A stretch of 64,000 bases of DNA from Phytomonospora endophytica. Lineage in GTDB: Bacteria > Actinomycetota > Actinomycetes > Mycobacteriales > Micromonosporaceae. Position numbers and translations under genes: made by a program. Below, one piece after another: positions 57,016 through 64,000 of the stretch. The stretch spans positions 95,765-159,764 of the forward strand of contig NZ_JACHGT010000012.1 of the NCBI RefSeq assembly GCF_014202425.1. Direction: 5' to 3'. The stretch's first letter is position 1. Each line of letters starts with the position of its first letter. Below the pieces are notes generated by a model. The model worked only from the letters and a program-made list of their open reading frames with translations, ran no database searches and was not told the DNA's origin.

Positions 57016-57429
57016 ATGTCAGTCGCGCACACCGAGGTAACCCACGAGGCCACACCGGCCGCCCACCTCGGGCCCTGTGGCGAAGACGACTGCGGGATCC
57101 GTGACGTCCTCGATCGCCTCGGCGACAAGTGGACCGTCCTCGTCGTCGTCGAGCTGTCGAAGGGCACCCGCCGTTTCCGGGAGTTGCAGCGCGCGATCCC
57201 GGGCATCTCGCAGCGGATGCTGACCGTCACGACCCGGCGGCTGACCCGCGACGGCCTGATCTCGCGCACGCAGTACCCGACGATCCCGCCGCAGGTCGAC
57301 TACGACCTGACGGTGATCGGCCGGAGCCTCGCCGGGGCGGTGTTCGCGCTGTCGGACTGGTCGCGCGAGCACAAGGACGCCATCGCGACGGCCCGTGCCG
57401 ACTGGGACGCTCAGAACGACGGTATATAA
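57016..57429 (+). CDS. HxlR-family redox/quinone-responsive regulator (QorR-like)
   Basis: 137 residues. HxlR winged-helix core: RDVLDRLGDKWTVLVVVELS, TRRFRELQRAIPGISQRMLT and TTRRLTRDGLISRTQYPTIP, with YDLTVIGRSL following. Two N-terminal cysteines, C21 and C26 (GPCGEDDCGIRD), are placed where QorR/HypR sense oxidation. Probably represses itself and the divergent QorB-like gene across the 81-bp gap. Confidence 0.85.
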   Translation: MSVAHTEVTHEATPAAHLGPCGEDDCGIRDVLDRLGDKWTVLVVVELSKGTRRFRELQRAIPGISQRMLTVTTRRLTRDGLISRTQYPTIPPQVDYDLTVIGRSLAGAVFALSDWSREHKDAIATARADWDAQNDGI

Positions 57430-57441
57430 CGGCTAGCGGAA

Positions 57442-57458
57442 TATCATTGCGTCCGATA
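57442..57458. promoter_or_regulatory. Candidate PadR operator
   Basis: TATCATTGCGTCCGATA has arms TATC/GATA, 11 bases before the PadR start codon; the spacing to the start suggests autorepression. The motif is short, so chance is possible. Confidence 0.3.
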
Positions 57459-57468
57459 CATTGACGCG

Positions 57469-57816
57469 ATGAGCACACCGCTGCGGGAACCCACGTTCCT
57501 GATCCTCACCGCGCTCGCGTCCGGGCCGCTGCACGGATACGGCCTCATCACCGAGGTCTCGGACCTGTCCGACGGCCGCGTCACCCTGCGCCCGGGCACC
57601 CTCTACGGCGCGCTCGACCGGCTCACCGAGGACGCGCTGATCGCCGTCGAGCGTGAAGAGGTCGTCGACGGCCGCCTGCGCCGCTACTACCGCCTCACCG
57701 ACGAGGGCGCCGGCGTCCTCCAGGCCGAGACCGAGCGCCTGCGCCGCAACGTCGAGGCGGCGAGCAGTCGCCTGGGCCGCCTGGGGTTCGCGCGCCCGGC
57801 GGGGGGCGAGGCATGA
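57469..57816 (+). CDS. PadR-family transcriptional regulator
   Basis: 115 residues: REPTFLILTALASGPLHGYG, LRPGTLYGALDRLTEDALIA and GRLRRYYRLTDEGAGVLQAE are the classical PadR winged-helix blocks. The C-terminal helix (RLRRNVEAASSRLGRLGFAR) mediates dimerisation. It overlaps the following membrane gene by 4 bases (ATGA), so it likely controls that pair. Confidence 0.9.
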   Translation: MSTPLREPTFLILTALASGPLHGYGLITEVSDLSDGRVTLRPGTLYGALDRLTEDALIAVEREEVVDGRLRRYYRLTDEGAGVLQAETERLRRNVEAASSRLGRLGFARPAGGEA

Positions 57817-58727
57817 GTCCGGAGACCGCCCTCGAACGCCGCTACCGGGGTTTACTGCGCCTCTACCCCCGCCACTGGCGCCGGTCCCGCGAAGACGAGA
57901 TGACCGCCACCTACCTCGACGGCACCCCGCCCGGGGCGAGCCGTCCGTCCATATCGGACCGTCTCGATGTGGCGCGCGGCGCCCTCCGCACGCGCCTGCG
58001 GCTGGCCGGGGAATCGGGACTGCGCGGGGGAACCCGGCTCGCCGCCGAACTCTCCCTGATCGCCGTGGCGATCCTGGCGGCGCTCTGGCTGCTCCAGCCG
58101 GCCGTCGAGACAACGGGACTCGCGCCCGCGGAACCCGGCCCTCTCGGGTTCCTCGACGAGGCCACCTGGATCACCTGGATCGCCGTGGCGGTCGGCGCGA
58201 CCGTCTTGCGCGCCCGGTGGCGCCGAAGGCTCACCGCGGCCGCGCTGACCTTCACGGTCCTCCTGGTCCTCGGCACCGGGTACACCGCCTGGTTCGACGT
58301 CTTGATGGGCGATCTGGCACCGGTCCTGGCGCTCGGTGGGCTGACGCTCGTCCTCGGCGACGGCCGACGACTCGCCGTGCGCCTGGCCGCACCGGCCGCC
58401 GCGCTCGTGACGGCGGTCGGGCAGTCGGCGGTACCACCGGAGAACACGCCCCAGATGCTCGGCTGCGCCCTGGCCTCCACGGTGCTCGCCACCGCCGTGG
58501 TGCTCTCCTTCCTGCACCGAACCGAAGGATGGTGGGCGCTGGCGGTGCTCGCCGGGCCGATCGCCCTGCTCACCCACGTCCTGCCCGCACTGATGCTCGG
58601 GACCGACTTCACCACCTTCCAGCTCACCGAGGTCCTGTCCGCGCTGCTGCTGGTCGGCGCGATCACCGCGGCCGTCCTCGCCTTCGCCGTGCTCGCGCAG
58701 AACAAGCGGGCGGGGAGGCGGTCGTGA
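57813..58727 (+). CDS. Multi-spanning membrane protein A of PadR operon
   Basis: 304 residues. The N-terminal cytoplasmic module (RRYRGLLRLYPRHWRRSRED, then EMTATYLDGTPPGASRPSIS, DRLDVARGALR) is frequent beside PadR regulators in actinobacteria. About seven hydrophobic segments follow. Function unknown; a transporter or sensor role is possible. It overlaps the next gene by 4 bases (GTGA). Confidence 0.75.
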   Translation: MSPETALERRYRGLLRLYPRHWRRSREDEMTATYLDGTPPGASRPSISDRLDVARGALRTRLRLAGESGLRGGTRLAAELSLIAVAILAALWLLQPAVETTGLAPAEPGPLGFLDEATWITWIAVAVGATVLRARWRRRLTAAALTFTVLLVLGTGYTAWFDVLMGDLAPVLALGGLTLVLGDGRRLAVRLAAPAAALVTAVGQSAVPPENTPQMLGCALASTVLATAVVLSFLHRTEGWWALAVLAGPIALLTHVLPALMLGTDFTTFQLTEVLSALLLVGAITAAVLAFAVLAQNKRAGRRS

Positions 58728-59707
58728 ACCTCGAAACCCGTTACCGGCACCTGCTGCGCCTCTACCCGCGATCCTGGCGGGACCTGCGCGAAGAGGAGAT
58801 GGTCGCGACCTACCTCGACCTCGCGCCACCGGAACGGACGCGTCCGTCCATGAGGGACGGTCTCGACGTGGCCGGTGGCGCGCTACGAGAGTGGACGCGC
58901 ACGGTGCCGCCGGGCTTCGCAGGCGGCGCCCGGATCGCCGGGGTCGTGGGGCTGAGCGGAGTCGGGATGCTCTCGGCGCTGCTGTTCTTCGGGATCGAGA
59001 CCAAGGCGGGGCTCCCCTGGGAAGGCATCGGCTTCGGCGACTGGGGCCCGTTCCAGACGCCCGCGGCCGTGCCCTGGCTGGCATGGATGGCGATCGCGCT
59101 GGCCGCGCCGATCCTGCAGGGGCCGTGGATCCGCCGAGCCGGACTGTTCGCGCAGCTCGCGACAGGTGCGCTGAGTCTGATCGAGCCCACCCTGGAGAGG
59201 GTGCCGCTCGAACCCTTCATCCTGCTCGCGATGGTCGTCACCGGCGGCACTGCGCTGCTGTACGTGCGCGGCGGCACGATCGGGCGGGTGCTGCCTCCGC
59301 TGTCCACAGTGGCCGGAGCCGTGATCGCACTGGGGACGGTGCCGGAAGAACCGCTCCTGTACACCGAAGTCCTCTACCAGTTCGAATGGCTGCGCAACAC
59401 CGGAGTCGCCGTCGCCGCGGCCGCCTTGGTCGCGCTCGTGATCTCCGGACTGCTGCGGCGGGCGGAGGGGGCCTGGGCCTTCATCCTGCTCGGCCCGGCG
59501 GTGTGGGCGCTGACCTACAACGAGGTCACCGGATACCTCGGATTCGGCGGCATCCACGGCTCGTACCTGGTGTTCGACGGCTTCCACGGCAGGGACGTGG
59601 TGTTCGGCGGCTTCCTGCTGGGCGTCGGCGTCTTCGCGGCGCTCGTCGCCCTGGTGCGCCTGGTTCTGCGTATGAGGAGCCGGACCCACGACCCTCAGGC
59701 GTCGTAG
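58724..59707 (+). CDS. Multi-spanning membrane protein B of PadR operon
   Basis: 327 residues from GTG 58724. The same N-terminal module as protein A (TRYRHLLRLYPRSWRDLREE; EMVATYLDLAPPERTRPSM; DGLDVAGGALRE), then about eight hydrophobic segments. The two genes probably arose by duplication and encode a heteromeric complex. The 3' end overlaps paaE tail to tail by 13 bases. Confidence 0.75.
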   Translation: MNLETRYRHLLRLYPRSWRDLREEEMVATYLDLAPPERTRPSMRDGLDVAGGALREWTRTVPPGFAGGARIAGVVGLSGVGMLSALLFFGIETKAGLPWEGIGFGDWGPFQTPAAVPWLAWMAIALAAPILQGPWIRRAGLFAQLATGALSLIEPTLERVPLEPFILLAMVVTGGTALLYVRGGTIGRVLPPLSTVAGAVIALGTVPEEPLLYTEVLYQFEWLRNTGVAVAAAALVALVISGLLRRAEGAWAFILLGPAVWALTYNEVTGYLGFGGIHGSYLVFDGFHGRDVVFGGFLLGVGVFAALVALVRLVLRMRSRTHDPQAS

Positions 59708-60813
59708 TCCACCGTCAGTCCGTCGGTCGTCGGGCTCGCCTGGCAGGTCAGGACGTAGCCCGACTTCAGGTCCGCCTCGGTGAGGGCATAGTTGCGCGCG
59801 AGCGTGACCTCGCCGTTGAGCACCTTCGCCTGGCAGGTGGCGCACACGCCGCCCTTGCAGGCGAAGGGCAACTCGGGGCGGACCTTCAGCGCCGCGTCGA
59901 GCACCCGCTCGTCGCGGCGCATCGTGAACGTCGAGGCACGGCCGTCAAGCACGACGGTGACCTCGGTGCTGCCCTCGGGCCGCTCGGTGTCGGCGACGGT
60001 CGGCTCGGGGATCTCCTCGGCGAAGAAGAGCTCGTGGTGGACCATCTCGTCGGTGTAGCCGCGCTCGGCCAGGACCTTCTGCGCGCCGGTCACCAGACCG
60101 TAAGGGCCGCACAGGAACCACTCGTCGACGCGCTGACCGGGCGCGAAGGCGTCCAGCAGCCGGGGAAGCCGATCGGCGTCCATGCGGCCCGACAGCAGCT
60201 CGGCGCTCTGCGGCTCCCGCGACAGCACGTGCACGAGCTGGAGCCGTTGCGGGAAGCGGTCTTTGAGGTCGGCGAGCGCGTCGGCGAACATGACCGTGCG
60301 GGCGCTCTGGTTGCCGAACATGACCAGGAAGGTGCTGTCGGGTTCGGTCTCCAGGGTGGTGGCGACGAGGGACAGTACCGGGGTGATGCCGGATCCGGCG
60401 ATGACGGCGCCGTAGGCGCGGGTGCGGGCGGGGTCGAGGTCGGTGGTGAAGTGCCCGAGCGGGGGCAGCACCTCGACGGTGTGGTCGGCGCGGAGTTCGG
60501 TGTTGGCGTAGCCGGAGAAGAGTCCGCCGGGGATTCCCTTGACGCCGATGCGCAGGAGCCCTTCACCGGCCAATGTGGACGGTGTGGAGCAGATGGAGTA
60601 GGAGCGGCGGACATCGGCGTCGGTGCCGGGGAGTTTGAGGGTGAGGTGCTGGCCGGGCTTGAAGGCGAAGGCGGCGCGCAGTTTCGGGGGGACGGCGAAG
60701 GTGACGCGCACGGCCTCGTCGGTGAGCCGCTGGACCTCGGCGACCGGCAGCCGGTGGAAACCGGGGCGGCGCTTGACCGGGGTGGACAGCGAGATCTTCG
60801 GCGTACCCGGCAT
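59695..60813 (-). CDS. paaE: Phenylacetyl-CoA epoxidase reductase PaaE
   Basis: 372 residues from ATG 60813. N-terminal FAD domain (RRSYSICSTPS), NAD domain (AGSGITPVLSLVATTL; FLCGPYGLV) and a C-terminal plant-type ferredoxin domain with CKGGVCATC and a later Cys (VLTCQASP) for the 2Fe-2S cluster. It passes electrons from NADPH to the PaaAC oxygenase. Last gene of the paa operon; its start shares one base with the paaD stop. Confidence 0.93.
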   Translation of the reverse strand: MPGTPKISLSTPVKRRPGFHRLPVAEVQRLTDEAVRVTFAVPPKLRAAFAFKPGQHLTLKLPGTDADVRRSYSICSTPSTLAGEGLLRIGVKGIPGGLFSGYANTELRADHTVEVLPPLGHFTTDLDPARTRAYGAVIAGSGITPVLSLVATTLETEPDSTFLVMFGNQSARTVMFADALADLKDRFPQRLQLVHVLSREPQSAELLSGRMDADRLPRLLDAFAPGQRVDEWFLCGPYGLVTGAQKVLAERGYTDEMVHHELFFAEEIPEPTVADTERPEGSTEVTVVLDGRASTFTMRRDERVLDAALKVRPELPFACKGGVCATCQAKVLNGEVTLARNYALTEADLKSGYVLTCQASPTTDGLTVDYDA

Positions 60814-61280
60814 CACAGCACCTTCACGTGGTCGAAGGGTTCGGCGCAGCCTCGGCAGCGCCACAGGGATTTGCAGGCGGTGGAACCGAAGCGGCTGATC
60901 TCCTCGACCCGGGCCGATCCGCAGTGCGGGCAGACGGGGGTGCGCGCGAGCAGCGGGAGGCTGCGGGCGGGCGGCGGGGCGGTTCCGGCGCCGGCGAGTT
61001 TGGCGCGGCCCTCGTCGCTGATCCAGTCGGTGGTCCACGGCGGTGACAGGACCGTGCGGATCTCGACGTCGGGGTAGCCCTCGGCGGTCAGCTCGCGGGC
61101 GATGTCGGCGCGGATGGCGTCCATGGCGGGGCATCCCGAGTAGGTCGGGGTGATGGTGACGTGGACGGTGCCGTCCTCGCCGACGCTGACGTCGCGCAGG
61201 ATGCCGAGGTCGGCGATGGTGACGACGCGCAGTTCGGGGTCGGGGACCCGGGCGGCGGCGTCGAGGGCCGTGGTCACCAC
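60813..61280 (-). CDS. paaD: Phenylacetate degradation protein PaaD
   Basis: 155 residues; GTG 61280 or GTG 61277. A MIP18/DUF59 domain (VPDPELRVVTIADLGILRDV; TYSGCPAMDAIRADI) is followed by a C-terminal zinc ribbon (CPHCGS ... CRGC). Thought to mature the iron-containing epoxidase. Overlaps paaC by 7 bases. Confidence 0.92.
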   Translation of the reverse strand: MVTTALDAAARVPDPELRVVTIADLGILRDVSVGEDGTVHVTITPTYSGCPAMDAIRADIARELTAEGYPDVEIRTVLSPPWTTDWISDEGRAKLAGAGTAPPPARSLPLLARTPVCPHCGSARVEEISRFGSTACKSLWRCRGCAEPFDHVKVL

Positions 61281-61981
61281 GACGCTCCGGGGTGGGCGCG
61301 GTGGAGGACCTGCATCTCGGCGAGCAGGTAGCTCAGGTGCTCGGTGTGGACGCCTTTCCGGCCGCCGGTGGGCCGGAAGCGGGAGTCCTCATCGGACGGT
61401 CGCGTCAGCGTCGCCTCGGCGAGCACGGCGTCGACGGCGGCGAGCCATCCTTCGCGGGGGACGTCGCCTTCGAAGAGTTCGTGCGTGTACGGCCAGAGGC
61501 GGTCGACGGCCTCCTGGGCCCGGCGGTGCGACTCGGGGGTGCCGTCGCCGAGCCGGAGTGTCCACAGTGTGGAGTGGTCGACGTGGTAGGCGACCTCTTT
61601 GGCCGCCTTGGCGGCGATCTCGGCGAGGCGCGCGTCGTCGCCGATGACCAGCCCGTCGTAGAGCTCGCGCTGGTAGAGGGCGAAGAAGAGCATCCGCACG
61701 AGCGCGTCGGCGAAGTCGCCGCGCGGCAGCTCGACGAGCTGGACGTTGCGGAACTCGCGGTCGCCGCGCAGGTAGGCGAGGTCGTCCTCGGTGCGGCCTT
61801 CGCCTTCGAGCTCACCGGCGTAGGTGAGCAGGAGACGCGCCTGGCCGAGCAGGTCGAGGGCGATGTTGGCCAGCGCGATGTCCTCTTCGAGTTCGGGCGC
61901 GTTGGTGGTCCACTCCGCCAGCCGCTGCGCGGCGATGAGTGCGTCGTCGCCGAGGGCGAGCACGTCGTCCACGCCTGTCAT
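61274..61981 (-). CDS. paaC: Phenylacetyl-CoA epoxidase structural subunit PaaC
   Basis: 235 residues from ATG 61981. Ferritin-like fold with LEEDIALANIALDLLGQARL and AAKEVAYHVDHSTLWTLRLG; it pairs with PaaA to form the active oxygenase but lacks a full di-iron site itself. Longer readings run through paaB and are rejected. Confidence 0.93.
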   Translation of the reverse strand: MTGVDDVLALGDDALIAAQRLAEWTTNAPELEEDIALANIALDLLGQARLLLTYAGELEGEGRTEDDLAYLRGDREFRNVQLVELPRGDFADALVRMLFFALYQRELYDGLVIGDDARLAEIAAKAAKEVAYHVDHSTLWTLRLGDGTPESHRRAQEAVDRLWPYTHELFEGDVPREGWLAAVDAVLAEATLTRPSDEDSRFRPTGGRKGVHTEHLSYLLAEMQVLHRAHPGASW

Positions 61982-62259
61982 ATGTGCTCGGCTCCTTCGG
62001 GGACCTCGTAGAAGGTCGGGTGGCGGTAGATCTTGTCGGCGGCGGGGTCGAAGAAGGCGTCGCGCTCCTCGGGGCTCGACGCGGTGATCGACGCGGCCGG
62101 CACGACCCAGATGGAGACGCCTTCCTCGCGGCGGGTGTAGAGGTCGCGGGCGTTGCGCAGGGCCATGGTCGCGTCGGGGGCGTGGAGCGAGCCCACGTGC
62201 TGGTGCGACAGGCCGCGCCGGGGGCGGACGAAGACCTCCCACAGGGGGACGGCGGTCAC
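61978..62259 (-). CDS. paaB: Phenylacetyl-CoA epoxidase subunit PaaB
   Basis: 93 residues from GTG 62259, overlapping the paaA stop by 4 bases. [40 protein letters not shown] and [20 protein letters not shown] are the family blocks. It bridges two PaaAC units. Confidence 0.94.
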   Translation of the reverse strand: MTAVPLWEVFVRPRRGLSHQHVGSLHAPDATMALRNARDLYTRREEGVSIWVVPAASITASSPEERDAFFDPAADKIYRHPTFYEVPEGAEHI

Positions 62260-63281
62260 GTGGTCACCTTCTTCTTCTCGGCGTACGCCATGGCCGCTTC
62301 CCGTACCCAGGCCCCGTCGTCCCAGGCGGCCTGCCGGTGCGCCATCCGCTCGCGGTTGCACGGGCCGTCGCCCTTGATGACGGTGAACAACTCGTCGTAG
62401 TCGGGCTGGGTGTAGTCCCAGTGCCCGCGCTCCTCGTTCCACGACAGGCCGGGATCGGGCAGCACCAGGCCGAGCACACCGGCCTGCTGGACGGTCATGT
62501 CGACGAACTTCTGCCGCAGATCGTCGTTGCTGAAGCGCTTGATCTTCCAGGCCATCGACTGCGCGGAGTGCGTCGAGTCGGTGTCGGGCGGCCCGAACAT
62601 CGCCAGCGAGGGATACCACCAGCGGTCGACGGCGTCCTGCGCCATCGCCTTCTGCTCGGGGGTGCCCGTGGCGAGGGTGTAGAGGATCTCGTAGCCCTGC
62701 CGCTGGTGGAAGGACTCCTCCTTGCAGATCCGGATCATCGCGCGCGCGTAGGGCCCGTAGGAGCACCGGCACAGCGGGACCTGGTTGACGATCGCCGCGC
62801 CGTCCACGAGCCAGCCGACGGCGCCGACGTCGGCCCAGGTCAGCGTCGGGTAGTTGAAGATCGAGCTGTACTTCTGCTTCCCGGCGAGCAGGAGGCGGTA
62901 CAGCTCGGCACGGTCGATGCCGAGGGTCTCGGCGGCGGCGTACAGGTACAGGCCGTGCCCGGCCTCGTCCTGGACCTTCGCCAGCAGGATCGCCTTGCGC
63001 TTGAGGCTCGGGGCGCGGCTGATCCAGTTGCCTTCGGGCTGCATGCCGATGATCTCGGAGTGCGCGTGCTGCGCGATCTGCCGGATCAGGCCCTTGCGGT
63101 AGGCCTCGGGCATCTCGTCGCGGGGTTCGATCTTGCCGTCGGCGGCGATGACGGCGTCGAAGTAGGCGGTGGGGTCGGCCGAGGCGTCGTGGTCACGTCC
63201 GGCGAGGTCGCGTTCGGCGGCCGCGACCTCGTCGAGGAGGCCGGCGGTCCCGGGCTGTTCGGGGATGTCGTTGCCGTACAC
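62256..63281 (-). CDS. paaA: Phenylacetyl-CoA 1,2-epoxidase catalytic subunit PaaA
   Basis: 341 residues from GTG 63281. Ferritin-like di-iron oxygenase that epoxidises the ring of phenylacetyl-CoA. Metal-binding ExxH motifs are visible in [13 protein letters not shown] and [30 protein letters not shown] and [20 protein letters not shown] are further signatures. First gene of paaABCDE. The later pathway genes (paaG, paaZ, paaK) are not in the window. Confidence 0.95.
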   Translation of the reverse strand: MYGNDIPEQPGTAGLLDEVAAAERDLAGRDHDASADPTAYFDAVIAADGKIEPRDEMPEAYRKGLIRQIAQHAHSEIIGMQPEGNWISRAPSLKRKAILLAKVQDEAGHGLYLYAAAETLGIDRAELYRLLLAGKQKYSSIFNYPTLTWADVGAVGWLVDGAAIVNQVPLCRCSYGPYARAMIRICKEESFHQRQGYEILYTLATGTPEQKAMAQDAVDRWWYPSLAMFGPPDTDSTHSAQSMAWKIKRFSNDDLRQKFVDMTVQQAGVLGLVLPDPGLSWNEERGHWDYTQPDYDELFTVIKGDGPCNRERMAHRQAAWDDGAWVREAAMAYAEKKKVTT

Positions 63282-63288
63282 GGCTCAA

Positions 63289-63316
63289 GTCTTACAGGCT
63301 CGCGCACATTGGGCAA
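63289..63316 (-). promoter_or_regulatory. Candidate paa operon promoter
   Basis: Minus strand: -35 TTGCCC (63311-63316), 16-bp spacer, -10 TAAGAC (63289-63294). The start codon would be close to the transcript start, so the leader is very short. Confidence 0.35.
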
Positions 63317-63355
63317 GTAGGTGTCACAAGTGGCGTCGGGCACGCGCGAAAAGCA

Positions 63356-63390
63356 CGGGACCCGGCGCAGGTGGGATGCGCCGGGTCCCG
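63356..63390 (-). terminator. Terminator of the small membrane-protein gene
   Basis: 14-bp perfect stem (63356-63369 and 63377-63390), 7-base loop, 20 bases after the stop at 63411. Confidence 0.75.
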
Positions 63391-63410
63391 CAAGGGGTTC
63401 GCGTGCAAAG

Positions 63411-63641
63411 TCAGTCGCGGTCCTCACCGCGGCGGCCGCGGGTGCGCAGGTAGAAGGTCAGCCCCCCGGCGACCAGGCCGACGACGGCGGCGATCACCAC
63501 GTTCAAACCCGTCGACGGCGACCGCAACACCGCCAGGAACGGTACGGAACTTCCCGCCGCGTGCGCCGGAACCTCGGTGGCGAGGAAGACCACGACGGCG
63601 AGAACGGCCGTCAGCGCGGGCTTGAGCGGGACACGCCGCAT
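63411..63641 (-). CDS. Small membrane protein, function unknown
   Basis: 76 residues from ATG 63641 (AAGGAG at 5 bases). A Sec-type signal or first helix (LKPALTAVLAVVVFLATEVP, then AHAAG) is followed by a short linker and one membrane helix (NVVIAAVVGLVAGGLTFYLR) ending in a basic tail RTRGRRGEDRD. Simple exported membrane protein; no family recognised. Confidence 0.7.
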   Translation of the reverse strand: MRRVPLKPALTAVLAVVVFLATEVPAHAAGSSVPFLAVLRSPSTGLNVVIAAVVGLVAGGLTFYLRTRGRRGEDRD

Positions 63642-63798
63642 GCGCACTCCTTGGACTATGCGGGCCGAACCGGCTGGTTCGAGCCGTTCATCAAGGAAGA
63701 CGCTGTTTGCGGGCAAAGGGATGCGTATGTCCCGCGAGCTTTACCGGATCGTGACCGTGCTGGTCTGGCGGCGGCGAACGAAACCGCCTGAAAGGCAT
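63642..63798. other. Gap before the 68-bp repeat
   Basis: 157 bp with no convincing gene. It holds the upstream region of the small membrane-protein gene; no clear promoter was found. Confidence 0.4.
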
Positions 63799-64000
63799 GG
63801 GATCGGGCTCGGCCCCACCGCGGTGCCGGGTCCCCGGCCAGCCGCACCAACGACAACCGCCCCGCACGGATCGGGCGCCGCCCCGCCGCGGTGCCGAGTC
63901 CCCCGCCAGCCGCACCAACGACAACCGCCCCGCACGGATCGGGCGCCGCCCCGCCGCGGTGCCGAGTCCCCCGCCAGCCGCACCAACGACAACCGCCCCG
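63799..64000. repeat. 68-bp tandem repeat reaching the window edge
   Basis: Units begin GCCGCACCAACGACAACCGC at 63841, 63909 and 63977, spacing exactly 68 bp; the two complete units are identical, the third is cut at 64000. The 42 bp before 63841 match the unit's second half with several changes (a diverged first copy). There are no spacers, so this is not a CRISPR array. Confidence 0.9.

Noticed and set aside
63841..64000. CRISPR array or attachment-site repeats
   Set aside because: Whole 68-bp units repeat without unique spacers; no integrase or cas gene nearby.

Overview
The window comes from a high-GC actinobacterium. Evidence: near-complete codon bias to G/C at third positions, many GTG starts (and a TTG start for rpoB), typical actinobacterial RNA polymerase subunits, a full mce locus, an HxlR/PadR/LuxR regulator set, mycosin-like protease and HelR. 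The genus cannot be fixed from sequence reading alone; relatives of Glycomycetales/Micromonosporales are a guess. Almost all housekeeping genes lie on the minus strand, so the transcription order runs from right to left.

Layout, left to right. 1-15.0 kb: the ribosomal super-cluster, read right to left as rpsL-rpsG-fusA-tuf, then rpsJ-rplC-rplD-rplW-rplB-rpsS-rplV-rpsC-rplP-rpmC-rpsQ, then rplN-rplX-rplE-rpsN-rpsH-rplF-rplR and, after an unusual 0.88-kb gap, a truncated rpsE. 15.2-19.7 kb: small membrane proteins, two lipoproteins, a small secreted protein and a pair of orphan LuxR-type DNA-binding proteins. 19.8-27.4 kb: rpoC and rpoB with a clear rpoB promoter. 27.9-30.5 kb: a membrane-anchored protein, a Doc-type toxin with a ribbon-helix-helix antitoxin, an NAD(P)-binding protein and an acetyltransferase. 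30.6-41.4 kb: a complete Mce lipid-import operon (MlaF-like ATPase, two YrbE permeases, MceA-F, two Mce-associated proteins) under a candidate operator that recurs between mceA and mceB. 41.4-42.9 kb: a gene-poor, repeat-rich stretch (long inverted repeat, double hairpin, 18-bp minisatellite, glycosyltransferase remnant). 42.9-46.7 kb: helR, a methyltransferase and a FabG-like reductase. 46.7-51.8 kb: rplL, rplJ, a mycosin-like protease, rplA, rplK, nusG, secE and tRNA-Trp. 52.3-56.0 kb: a holin-like gene divergent from a membrane-anchored NACHT NTPase, followed by a Tat-exported peptidoglycan amidase. 56-57.4 kb: a QorB/QorR-like redox pair. 57.4-59.7 kb: a PadR regulator with two related membrane proteins. 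59.7-63.3 kb: paaABCDE (phenylacetyl-CoA epoxidase). 63.4-64 kb: a small membrane protein and a 68-bp tandem repeat running off the window.

How the parts fit: the ribosome, elongation factors, Sec translocase, NusG and RNA polymerase genes form the growth core. Interruptions of that core are the interesting parts: 19 kb between rplL and rpoB holding the mce locus, helR and a toxin-antitoxin pair; a protease gene between rplA and rplJ; and a non-coding block between rplR and rpsE. The best candidate for an undescribed system is the holin-like/NACHT/amidase neighbourhood at 52.3-56.0 kb, which has the parts expected of a membrane- or wall-directed abortive response to infection. Other unusual signals are remnants resembling the fusA and rpoC 3' ends just downstream of each gene, and non-consensus residues in the rifamycin pocket of RpoB in a window that also carries HelR.
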